Origin: Tilletia caries | Taxonomy: Eukaryota > Basidiomycota > Exobasidiomycetes > Tilletiales > Tilletiaceae | DNA: 64,000 nucleotides | Assembly: GCA_032718865.1 (NCBI GenBank) | Contig: JALUTQ010000003.1 | Location: 340,001-404,000 of the forward strand | Direction: 5' to 3' | Part shown: positions 1 through 10,168 of the stretch, in pieces | Numbering within the stretch: position 1 is the stretch's first letter | Layout of the letters: each line of letters starts with the position of its first letter | Program-made: the position numbers and the translations under genes | Notes under the pieces: model-generated | Databases searched by the model: none | What the model saw: only the letters and a program-made list of their open reading frames with translations | Told to the model about the DNA's origin: nothing

Positions 1-14
1 CCGACTGTATGCAG

Positions 15-1278
15 GGTCGACAAATACCTCCTCCTCATGCGCCGGTTCACAGGCGCCGGCTTCCAACTCTGCCAGCTCACCAACTGGGACCCGTCCGCCC
101 TCGCAAGACTGAACGACGTTCTTACCACACCCACGCCCGCACCAGGCAGCGCTTCCCAGGACGATTCCAACGACCCCTTCGCAAGGGGCGGACCAGGGCC
201 CCTCGCAGTACACGACATCAAGCTGCCTGACAGCATCTCCTACCACGTCGCTGATATCTGGGTAGATGAGCTCTCCAACGCACTAGCAACCGCAGATGAG
301 CCATCATCATCATCATCATCATCGCGCGCCGCTCCACTACCAGAAGTGTTCCAACCGATCATGGCAGCCCTCTCCCGCGCCGCACTCTCGAAGATGTACG
401 ACCGAATCCTACAGAGCAGCCTTCAGCCCCTGCTTGACGATCTCCAGAAGGCTATCGAGTTCTTGGACGTCATTGCAGGGGAGGACGATGACGATCTTGA
501 TGATGACCACGAAGCGGAAGGAGAGGAGCAGGGCGAGGGAAAAGCCAAGTCTAAAGGCGCTTCAAGACCAAAGCGGAATGCTCAGAGAAAACCCGACGAA
601 GGAGCAGACGGAGAGGAAGACGACGACTTTGACATCGAGGAGCTATGGGAAGCTCTCGATTACCCCTCGCTCTTGCAGTCGGCCCTGACGTTGGACGCGT
701 CGTCGCAGCCAACCACCATCGACACGCAAGCCGCCCGGCCTGCCAAGCGCGCAAAGTCGTCCAAAGCGACACGGAAGGAAGCAGAGCTCGAACCAGAAAT
801 GCAGACGACTCCTTCCTCCCCAACGCCGTCAGCAAAGACTCTCCTATGCCGCGCCCGCAAACTCCGACTCGACATCTACCTCGCCCTCCGCGCAGCAGCA
901 CGCAGTACATCGACTACCACCACACCCGCGAACCCCGCCCGGGCCCGCTCGCTCGAGAAACTTGTCCGCTCCCAACTCTCCCCAACGGAAGACCCCGAGC
1001 CCCAGTCCCCCTCCGACGAAGGCGTCCTCTCCGCCTCCGAGCGCCGCACACTCGAACGCAAGGTCCGGATGGAGCGTGCGAAGGCGAGGATCTTGAGACG
1101 GAAGAGGAACGTGGAGATGCAGGCTGCTGTTATGCGGAAGGCGGCGGAGAGGAGGGCGAAGAAGGCGAAGGTTGCCAGTCAGGGGAGGGCCGCGGCTGAG
1201 AAGGCTAGGTTGGGGATGGACGGGCCGGTCGTTATTGGGCCTTCGCTTTCGCGTAAGCTGGCGCGACGGAAGAAGTGA
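15..1278 (+). CDS. RRP1: Rrp1/Nop52-type ribosomal RNA processing protein (5' end outside window)
   Basis: Nucleolar protein of the Nop52 family, which acts in late pre-rRNA cleavage for the 60S subunit. The window opens at what looks like an intron end (tgcag at 10-14), after which the frame reads VDKYLLLMRRFTGAGFQLC, the conserved first helix of the family. A second family block, HVADIWVDEL, follows, then a helical stretch ending QPLLDDLQKAI. The middle is an acidic run (EDDDDLDDD) and the last ~70 residues are Lys/Arg-rich, as expected for a nucleolar protein. The stop is TGA at 1276-1278. It converges on SDO1 with 124 bp between the stops. Upstream exons are missing, so true length is unknown. 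Both neighbours here are 60S-biogenesis factors. Confidence 0.8.
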
Positions 1279-1402
1279 TCCTTTCCTTTTTCCCCCTTTC
1301 TTTTGTCTCCCCTGCATTTGATGCCTGACGTGAAATGATTTGTGTAGAATTCAATTTCAACGGGACACGGCTTTTTCTTCCGTTCTTGATCATTTTTTTT
1401 CT

Positions 1403-1625
1403 CTAATCGATTCTCTCGTCGCCGTCGTGGCCATCTAGCACAGTTGCGAAGCTGAGCGTCTCTACGCGTCCCCTGCCCTTGGTCTCCTCCTCCAACAGCT
1501 CGTTGATGAGTCGCAGCGAGCCAGGACTGATCATCGCGATCTGCATGGGAATGAGGTAAAAGCAACGTTGATCAGCTCGACGTCCCGAGGGGGAAGGGAA
1601 GGGAAGGGAAGCAGGGCAGCGAACG

Positions 1626-1657
<32 letters not shown>

Positions 1658-2673
1658 GTACCAATTCCCACTCATCCGTCCAATCCTCATCCTCCACCTT
1701 CTCCACCAACGGCACCACCTTCTCCTTAATCCGCTTCCCGTCCTTATTCGGCATCGTAACCCGCACCTTCATCCGCGCCCTCTCAATCGGGATCGTCTTC
1801 TTCTCCTGCAAGATCTTGATCAACTCCAACGCCTGACTCTTCGCGCTCTTGCCCGGCTTCACGCTGAAATGCACCTCGGCCATCGCTTTTTCGATCATCC
1901 CCACGGTGTAGGGCCGTTGCGAGCGCGGGTCGATGCATTTCTCGACGACTTGGGTTGCGATGTCGCGCCAGGTTGAGGAGAGCTCGTGCGAGCGTTCCTT
2001 TTCGCCGACTTGGAGTTCGCCCTTCTTGAGAATGTCGAGCACGATCGGCTCGAGCTCGGTCGTGCCGAAGATCTTGAGGAGGTCTTCGTTCGGCGCCACC
2101 TGGCCTTTCGACACGTTCACGAACACGTTTTGGATTTGGACGACTTCGTCGAGGTCTTTCTCACTGTGCGGTTGTTGGGGAGTTGGAACGGAGTCAGCTT
2201 TTTTGGGGAGGTTACCGCGTCTTTCGGTCTGCGAGCTGGACGTACGCGCCCGTCCGCCATTCCCGGACCTTGTTCTTGTAGCAGGCGATCTGGGAAGAAA
2301 ATGATGAAGGCGTACGCATTTAGTCCAACGATCATGCGCGCTGAACTTGTTCGTGAATGGCCTACCTCGAAGCGCTTGCCGCCCTTCTTCAATCGCACGA
2401 CCGACACATTTGTCAGTCTGGGGGGGGGAGAGTAAGCGCGGTCAGTAAGGCAGGAGAGAGAGAGTAGGAGTACGCGATGTAAGCTCACTTGATCTGATTG
2501 GCAGCTGTGCATTGGGTAAAGAAGAAGACAGAACGCTCAGTTCTCCCATCCATTCTTCAAGTAAATCTTCGCTCTGGCTTACGTTGATTGATCCTGTGAG
2601 GAGAGATGAGCGCAAGATGGGTCAGCTCACAAATGTCCCTTGTATCTCTCAGCTGCACTCCTACTCACGGCAT
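1403..2673 (-). CDS. SDO1: SBDS-family ribosome maturation protein Sdo1
   Basis: Sdo1/SBDS works with the GTPase Efl1 to release Tif6 from late cytoplasmic 60S subunits. Seven exons give a 255-residue protein: 2669-2673, 2583-2593, 2489-2504, 2366-2417, 2246-2289, 1662-2163, 1403-1540. The start, MPINQPANQIKLTNV, is nearly the yeast Sdo1 N-terminus but is split over exons of only 5, 11 and 16 nt. All have GT-AG introns of 71-82 nt in correct phase. Then follow KKGGKRFEIACYKNKV, the EKDLDEVVQ linker and VFVNVSKGQVA, the family signature, and the C-terminal domain. Intron 6 carries a GA repeat (1627-1654). It is divergent from the lipoyltransferase gene, with 204 bp between starts. Length matches the family. 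Confidence 0.95.
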
Positions 2674-2877
2674 GGTCACTGCTATTGATGCTCGCTGTGG
2701 GTATCGGTGTCGAGATGGACGTCGTCGACCTCATCAACAACAGCGTCATCGCCATCGCCTCAACTTTTTTTTGGGGTTTGGAGGAAGTGGGAAGCCAACC
2801 ACGTGGCGAACACCATCACCACTTTTATTCGCCACCCAATTCATTTCTGAACCAATTCCTTTGGCCTCCTGCTCGCG

Positions 2878-3989
2878 ATGGCCGCCCTTGCCGCTGCCGC
2901 CGCCGCCGCGTGCCCGACTTCTCTCCAGACACTCGCAGCCTCGAGCTCCCTCTCGCCCATCAAAGTCTTGAGAATACCCCACCTCGTGCCATACAACCTC
3001 GGCACGGCCCTCCAAGAGCATCTCTACCAGCGTCGATTGGATGCCCGTGCCTTCGTACGGGAGCTGCCGAGCCCTTCGCCTGCGTCCAGGATCGATGCTG
3101 CAGGACGAGGGAGGGGGAGAGAAGCGCTCGCAAGAGAGGTGGCGAACACGGATCATCTGCTCTTACTCCAGCACGCCCCCGTCTTTACCGAGGGCAAGCG
3201 CCAGAAGGAGATGGATCAAGAATTGTCCAACGCTTGTCGGAAGCTTGGGGTAGACTACGTCCTTGCCCGCCGCGGTGGCTTGATCACGTACCACGGTGTT
3301 GGACAGATCACGGGATATCCATCGCTTGACCTGGCGCCGATGCAAGTGAGAGAAATTTCTTCCTATTCATCTTCCCTCTTGCTGGAGGCTAAAACAGGCT
3401 AATTTCTTTCTTCGCCCTCTCCTAGCTCTCGGTCAAGTGCTACGTCTCCTACCTCGAGACCCTCTTCCGCACCCTCCTCGCCTCGGACCGATACAACCTC
3501 CCAACCGTCGAACCACCGGACGGCCACACGGGCGTCTGGGCAGACGACTACCACAAGATCGTCGCCCTCGGCGTCCAAGTCCGCCACCGACTCACCCTCG
3601 ACGGCTTCGGGTTCAACATCAGCTCAGCCCCGCTCGATTTCTTCTCGATGATCGTCGCTTGTGGCATTCAGGGAAGGTTCATGACCACGCTTTGGACGGA
3701 GCTTGGCAAGAAGGCCGCGGGAGGGGGAAAGTTGCCTTCAGCTGAGGAGGCGGAGAGGATATGGGCGGCGAACCCAGATCTGAGGCCATCGGTTGCGGAC
3801 ATGATGTCCGTTGTTGCCGAGCACTTTGGTCTGCAGTTCGGACGAAGGATGGAAGATGTTCGGGAGGAGGAGGCCCAGTACGAAGTCGAGTCCACTTCGC
3901 AATGGATGGATGAGAACGGAAAGCCGGCCTTGAAGCTCAAGTCCATCACGCTGTACGGCGAGAGGATAGACCTCCTCGTACCTCCGTAA
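2878..3989 (+). CDS. Lipoyl(octanoyl) transferase, LipB type
   Basis: Transfers octanoyl from acyl carrier protein to lipoyl-dependent enzymes in mitochondria (LipB family; yeast Lip2). Two exons, 2878-3345 and 3426-3989, give 343 residues. The first ~25 residues are Ala/Ser-rich and free of acidic residues, consistent with a mitochondrial presequence. Visible family blocks are RRGGLITYHGVGQ (131-143), GVWADDYHKIVALGV with the expected catalytic Lys at 200, and IVACGI with the acyl-accepting Cys at 235. Two departures from the usual pattern are YHGVGQ where YHGPGQ is typical, and LDGFGFN where THGFALN is typical. The gene is longer than bacterial LipB (~210 residues) because of insertions near 62-90 and in the C-terminal third. 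Confidence 0.9.
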
Positions 3990-4252
3990 CGCCACGTACA
4001 ACCATGCGTTCTTCCACTTCACCTTCGTGGTTCTCCAAGTGCATAGTGAGTCATCCACGCTCAGTTCCTCATCGCACCTGGCCCCTCTTTTAAGCTTGGG
4101 TCTGCCCCTCAAAACCTCGGTGCTGGTCAAGCATGAAAGGTATATAGATTCGTTAGCAAGGTCAAGAGCGACCCCAAAACGTAAAAGTTCGTTCGCTCGA
4201 CGTGTGAACGAGAAAGTACCCATCCGGGCGCTCGTGGCTCCTGAGACCAAGA

Positions 4253-7200
4253 TCAACCACTGCAACAGCCCTTCACGGACCAAGCGCCCGCCCCAGAGTC
4301 CTTGCCAGCCGCGATCCGAATCGCCCGTCGGACAGCAACCCTCGTCCGCTCCTCCTCTTCATCCTCATCCTCATCCAACTCCCACTCCTCCGCGGCCCCC
4401 GAAGTCGCATTCCTCCCTCCTCCAGCACCAGCACCAGAACCAGCGCCCCTCCCCCGCCCAAAAATAGCCATCCACCTCCCCTTCCTCCCCATCTGCGCCC
4501 CACCAACCCCACCCTCCCTCTCCAACCGCCGGGCAACCTTCCACTCCCTCACAGCCCGCCGGTACTCCCGCTCCTCCCACTCCTCGTACGCCCACCGCGC
4601 CGAGACGCGCTCGACGACGTGCGTGAAGACATTCGAGACGTTCGTGCCGATCTTGCAGGAGGTTAGGAAGAGGTGGAAGCCTTCTTCGAGCGCGGCGGGC
4701 TCCGGGTCTGTGGGGTCCAGGTCGGTCGCGGGACTCGATGGGCGGGGTGGGTTCGTTGGGCCTGGGGCCGAGGTCGAGGTCAGGGTTGGGTCGACGTTGG
4801 TGGCAGCGGTGAGCGGGTTATTGGTTATGGTCGTATCATCCTGAGGCCGGAAGAGGGAGCTTCTCCGACTGCTACTCAGATCCGCATCGTGCGAACCTAC
4901 AACATAGCCGCCCGTCTCTCCACGACCCCGGCCAGACGTCGTCCCAGCCTCGTCCACCTCGCCATCTGCGTCGTCCCGCCCCCGCTCCTCTCTCTCCGAC
5001 TCCAAATTGTTCGACACCGTCCGACTCCTCGAGGGCTCACTCGCACCGTCTGCCTTCCCCGCGCTCACACTTCCAGCCGAGGTCAAGCTCGAGCTCATCG
5101 AACTCACTTCCGCCTCCATCCTGAGCGAATCCACCCGGGTCGTCGTCCCCGTACCCGTCCATGTCCCCGTCGTCGCCCCCGTTCCCATCCTCGATCTCCG
5201 CTTCCTCGACCGCGCCTCGCGCCATCGTTCCATCTCCGCCTGCGCCGCCTCCTTCTTGCTCTGATACAGCGTACTCGGCGCTCCGCCGGGGTCATCGCTC
5301 GTATCGGTGATCGAGAGACTGGGCAGCACAGGCGGCGCTGTCGCTCGACTGAGGGTATTGGACGACCCGCCCGGGAGGCTGAAGTTCGGGTCCAGGTCGT
5401 CGTCGAAGTGGTGCGGTTCGTGATAGATGGCGGCGGAGGGGAAGGGGATTGGCTCGAGTGGGAAAGCAGTGCTTGTCCTTCGCAATCCGTATTCGTCTTC
5501 TTCATCGTCCTCGTCCTCCTGATCCTCCTCGTCAATGTCATCGACTTCAGCTTGGTTTCTTAGGATGATAGACCCTCCTTCGCCACTGTCACCGCCGCCG
5601 CCGGCCCCAGTTTGCGCCCACGAGCCAGGACGGGGCGTGGGCTGATCCCAACTGCGCTCCGTCATGCTGGTGCTTGTGCTTACACCTGACTGTGGCCGAG
5701 AAATGGACGCGTCGTCTACTTCCACAGCGGAAAATTCTTCTTCCGAAGCTTCTGCACGTTGCGGCGCTTGTACCGTATCGGACGAGCTCTCCCGACGCGT
5801 CATCCCCCGCGGTCGAACCAAATTCCGCATCTCGTGTGCGTCATCCTCTTCAGTACTCTCCTCCTTCCCGTCTTCCTGATCATCTTCGCCCTTATAGCTG
5901 AACGCGAGCGAGGACTTGCGCTTGACTTGTGTATCCAGCTCGAGCGACGACCGCCCGCTTCCCGAACCGCGTTCCTTCGCCTCTGCACCGCCGCCAAAGC
6001 GGATACTCGTCCCGTTCGATCCGTGACCCAGACTGCTGGCCCCATCATCCCCCTTGACAGTCCGGACAGAAGAGACACTCTCATTCGACGCCCGTCTCCG
6101 CAGACCGCTTACGACGCTCGGATGGGACCCATTACTCCGCGTACTCTCTAGACTCGTACGCGTCCGTCGTCCATCCACAAAAGGGGGTACAGCTGGATCG
6201 GAACCGGAGATCGCCGAGCCAGTAGTCAAACCCGACCGATGGGTTGCCGGACTGGAGGGGAAGAAAGTGCTGTTCCGGGGCGTATGGTAGATGGTCGACG
6301 TATTGGAGACGGAACTGTCGAGCCGGTCCCGTTTGTGCATCTTCCCGTTCACGTAGATTCCGCCGGAGTAGAGGAGCGGGTTGTTGGTCGACGAGGCAGA
6401 TGATCCAGCGGAGGAAGGGCCGAGAATAGGGAAGGAGTGGGCTGAGGCTGAGGCGGAGGCGGAGGAAATGCTGATGGCCGAGGATGAGTCGGTGTGACCC
6501 TGCGCGGAAGGAAGATCGTCGTCGTTCAGGGGCAGAGGACGCGACGCTTTGGTGGGTGTGACGTCTATTGGGTCGGAGCGCGTCCCTCCGAAGGGAGTAG
6601 GGGTGGAAGCGGAGGAGCTGCTCGCTGTTGTCAATCCCAAAGCCGGAGATGTAAGCGGTGAGCCTTGCTCGTTCGAATGACGCGGGGGGTTCCGAGCTGA
6701 GATGCGCCGGCTTCGAGAGCGAGAGGCGGAACCGGCTGAGTTCGGCGGGGGAGGCGTGGGTATCGGCTTGACGGAAATGGTGGAACGCAGACTCTGTTTG
6801 GACGCGCGTTTTGCCATAGCTGCCGGGTATGGCAGGGACTTCCTTCGATCAGCGCGGGTATCGTTCAGCTTCAGTGTGAGATCATTCTTGCTGAGGGTAT
6901 TAGAGGAGGAAGAAGCAGGGATGGGAGAAGGGGGGAGAAGCGGCTCAGACGAGATGTCTTCAGCTTGGATGTCGGACCTAGGCCGCGGCAGAATCGCGTC
7001 GAGCACCGCCTGGACCTGGTTGCGCTTGAGGGTTAGAGCAGTGTCCTGGTCGCTATCGGGGATGAGATCGGTTTTGCAACCCACACAGACCCAGCAGAAG
7101 CGACGGGCATGTTCGTTGGGCGGGATGGGCGTCTTGGTGAGAAATTCGTTGTGCCAGTACGTCAGCCGAGCCTGGATATGAGCGAGGGATGCATTGGAGT

Positions 7201-7591
7201 CGAAGGCGATGATGACAGCGTCTGCGCCGCGGTAGAAGCTTGCGCCGAGGGAGGCGAAGCGTTCTTGTCCTGCCGTGTCCCAGATGGACACCGTCACACG
7301 AGGACTGGCGGGGTCATCGGGGTTCAACGACAGCGTCTTGGTGAGGAAGTCGGCGCCTTGGGACGGGGAAGAGAAGAGTCAGCGAAGCGCTACACTATGC
7401 GCGCGCTGCCCGAAGACGCGCTCACCAATGGTAGCTCTGTATGCGGGCGCGAAGTGGCCTGTGAGGAAACGGGAACGAAGCGTTGTTTTGCCGACACCGC
7501 CGTCGCCAATGAGCACCAGCTTGAGCGAGCGAGGCGGCGGCGGCGGGCGGGTTGCGGACGCGGGCGCGGTCGGGCCGGACGGCGATGGCAT
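4253..7591 (-). CDS. Rab7-like small GTPase with ~800-residue low-complexity insert
   Basis: Exons 7426-7591 and 4253-7356 give 1089 residues. The N-terminal half of a Rab fold is clear: P-loop GDGGVGKT (29-36), switch [21 protein letters not shown] (81-87), [13 protein letters not shown], and the base-recognition strand [10 protein letters not shown] (149-152, CKTD in place of NKxD). In an ordinary Rab the next motif follows in ~30 residues. Here it appears only at 954 as [13 protein letters not shown], equivalent to the SAK loop and last helix. Between them lie ~800 residues rich in Ser, Thr, Pro, Gly and acidic runs, with no recognisable domain. The protein ends KGCCSG, a CCXX-type geranylgeranylation signal as in Rab5. 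The 3.1-kb second exon has no stop, so the insert is under coding constraint. Closest to Rab7/Ypt7 by switch regions, but probably a paralogue. Confidence 0.85.
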
Positions 7592-7710
7592 TGCTGAAGG
7601 AAACGATGCTGCGACAGTCGGAGTGCGCGAGCAGCAAGAGGGGGGAACCGGGAATCAATGTGAAATGTGAGATCTGGCTGGGAGCGTGCACGGCTGCGGC
7701 CTCACTTTGA

Positions 7711-8155
7711 GGCGGTGATCAGTTGCGAGCGCGCTCACCTTGAAAAATGAGCGCGCGCTCTGTTTTTTTTTTGGGCCGACATGAAAGCGCACGCATGTTC
7801 AGTTCCGCGTTTTCAGAGCCGGGGGCCCAAAAATTTCAGAGCGCCCTCACTCAGTTCTGAGCGCGGCGCTGGGCCGACCTATTTCGATCGGCCCACCTCT
7901 TCGAGCGCGCGCTCTGGCTCCCGCTCGATTACAGAAGCATCACGTGACGTTTGTATTGATCACAAAATCAATACAAACCACAAAATGAGAAAGCAGAGGC
8001 CGAGCCGGAGAAAGCAGAGCGCACTTTCCGGCGCAAGCGTTGTTCAGTTGTGGGCGCGCGCTCTGAGAAGCAGATTTTCAGAGCGCGGCGCGAGGGGCCT
8101 CGCGCTCTGTGTTTGAGCGCCCTTTTTGAGCGCGCGCCCGCAACTGATCACCGCC
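7711..8155. mobile_element. 445-bp inverted-repeat (MITE-like) element with 3-bp TGA duplication
   Basis: The left end starts ggcggtgatcagttgcg and the right end is its exact reverse complement, cgcaactgatcaccgcc. Each is flanked by TGA (7708-7710 and 8156-8158), a possible 3-bp target duplication. The inner flanks are packed with gagcgc/gcgctc motifs in both orientations. The centre holds a perfect 12-bp palindrome arm pair (7949-7960 and 7967-7978) with a 6-nt loop. No transposase is present, so it would be non-autonomous. It sits ~120 bp upstream of the Rab-like gene start. The 3-bp duplication recalls PIF/Harbinger elements, but those prefer TWA targets, so the family is unassigned. Confidence 0.7.
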
Positions 8156-9726
8156 TGACACCCTTCCCGTTTGTTTGTTATTCGTGGTCACGTGGCGCAC
8201 AAAGATCGGGCAGATCTTATGTGTCTTGCGCAACAAACAAACGCCTGGTTTCAGAACGTTCCGCGCTCAACATCGTCTTGCTGCTCGAAGAAAGTCAACA
8301 TCGTCGTGAAGACAGAGACGGCAGTCATCCCTCCCTCTAAGACAGTGACTCAGAGCATCACCCTACCAGCTGCGAAGGCTGTCATTACCCCGCCCGTCGA
8401 GTGAGTCGCAGTCATAGATCCCGAGAACTTGCATACCGTGAACTGAGAGCTGAATCTTTCTTCATCTCTTCCCGCACTTCACAGTCAAGGAACTGCGACT
8501 ATGGTGAGCACAAAGCAGGTTGCCTCGACGACGGAAGGAGTCCACCAGTGGAAAGAAATGATCGGACGCAACTCAGGTCTATCCACAGACAGACAGACGG
8601 TAATCTGCCCTTCTTCTCAATTCAGCTTCATCCCCCACTTTCGCTTCAGCATCCTTTCGCTCTCCTGTCAGCGCTCTCCTTTATATTTGTCACATGTACT
8701 TCTCGTCACGGATTTATTAGAGTCACGCTTGTCATTCGTCATGGATTCGAATTGAAACGGATTATGGACACATTCTTTCCCTTCTTCACACGCTTTTGCG
8801 CGTCGGACATTGACTCTTGGAGCCCGCCCTTTCTACTCTACCCTCTGTGTCGCTGTACGAGACGAGCTCAAATATGGCCGTCTCGCCTTTCTCTTCGCCT
8901 TCACCGTTCCAACTCGTAGTCATTCTTTCTCTCATAGGTCCTTCCCACACATTCCTTACGGAACAAGACTCATTCGTCACCTGGACACGGCTTTCATCTC
9001 GATTCCTTGTCATCCTTCTTGTATTGATGCGACAGTGATCGAAGTAGTTCTTGTCGTCGTTACGGGTTGTCGTGATGACGCTTCTCGTACCTGCTGCAAC
9101 GCTTTGGCAGGCAGCTGGTGACGCTGCAATCGACGTTCTATTAATGGCCAGGATATGGCCCGTCCCGCTCTCACATCATGCCCTCAGATCAATGGTGGAA
9201 TACACCTGTATCGCTTGTAACGCCCTCCGGAGTAATGTACCACTTGGGGCTGGCATGAAGGCGCTGAGAAGGAAAGGCAGTGGTCAGGTTGGAACACCAC
9301 ATCGAAACACAGCAGAAAGGATCGAACCCAAACTCACTGAAAGGTGATGTCGCCTTGGAATGCGGCGAGGATGAACGCACGAAGGACAGAACGTTCGCAC
9401 GCGTAGAAACAACGTTCAGGAGTGGAGCTGTAGCTGCGAAGGGGCGTACAAAGGAACGGAAAGGCGAGGAAAGTCAGCGTGAATAAGTGAGAGGTCAGAA
9501 GCAGCATAGTCAGCGTGGGCATGATGCATCCTAGAACCTCGTTTCCAGCATACGTTCGACCTGTTACTAGAGTCAATCTAGAGTACCATGCGGTCAGTTT
9601 TCAGCAAGGAGAGACCCGCTTCATCGTAGCAGGCGTCCATGTCTGATTCGTGCACCTCCAGGGTCGGGTTATGAGAATATCAAATGCTTATGGACCTTTG
9701 ACTGGAAACGACAGCCAATAAGGAAG
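8156..9726. other. 1.6-kb stretch without a confident gene; two weak exon-like signals
   Basis: On the plus strand, 8240-8399 reads as an open segment with coding-like composition (KTVTQSITLPAAKAVITPP). It ends at a good donor (gtgagt, 8402). An acceptor (cacttcacag) lies before 8486, followed by frame VDQGTATM and another possible donor. On the minus strand, 9190-9530 has a hydrophobic leader-like start, an acceptor-like cgcag, and a segment STPERCFYACERSVLRAF. That segment is followed by a donor and a further acceptor in frame. Neither chain gives a complete, recognisable protein. These could be gene remnants or small secreted-protein genes; I see nothing else. Confidence 0.3.
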
Positions 9727-9824
9727 GGTGAGATGGCCGAGTGGTTAAGGCGCTACGTTCAGGATCCGTTCTGAAATCAGTCCCGTAGTCCGAAAGGGCG
9801 TGGGTTCGAATCCCACTCTCATCA
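9727..9824 (+). tRNA. tRNA-Leu (anticodon CAG) with 19-nt intron
   Basis: The acceptor stem GGTGAGA pairs with TCTCATC (one G-T pair), and the D arm is GGCCGAGTGGTTAAGGC, typical of leucine tRNAs. The anticodon stem is CTACG/CGTAG with anticodon CAG at 9760-9762. A 19-nt intron (9764-9782) sits one base after the anticodon. Its internal ctgaa can pair with ttcag of the anticodon loop, the usual fungal pre-tRNA arrangement. A long variable arm and T arm GTGGGTTCGAATCCCAC follow. The discriminator is A. A long T run directly downstream is a polymerase III terminator. Confidence 0.93.
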
Positions 9825-9826
9825 CA

Positions 9827-9867
9827 TTTTTTTTTTCTTTTTTTTTTCTTTCTTTTTTTTTTTTTTT
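9827..9867 (+). terminator. Polymerase III T-run terminator of tRNA-Leu
   Basis: Nearly uninterrupted T tract with a few C begins two bases after the tRNA. Far longer than the 5-6 T needed. The remaining bases to 10168 are the promoter side of the CDF gene and show no other feature. Confidence 0.75.
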
Positions 9868-10168
9868 GCGCGTGGCCGATAGCCTCGGGAGCATCGCTGA
9901 TCAGAGTTGCTGCACGGTGCGGTCATCCAGCAGCTCGTTGCCGCGCCGTCCGCCGGCACGTTCACGCCAAGGAGGAGATAGAGCCGCTATACATATCTGA
10001 TTTTCTTGTTTCCCGAACGCTTCCCTTTGTTGTGACTTGTGCGGTCGGTAAGTCGGTTGTGCGTGGGCGAACGGCGCAAGAAAGCGGTGGCTGTGGGGAA
10101 GGCAAGTCATCATCGCAGTGAGCGTATTGATTCTGATGCGGACGACACCCATTTGATTCAGCTCCAGC

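Noticed and set aside
4302..4844. Long plus-strand open frames opposite the Rab-like gene
   Set aside because: Low-complexity antisense frames common in GC-rich coding sequence; the minus-strand frame has Rab motifs and correct splicing.
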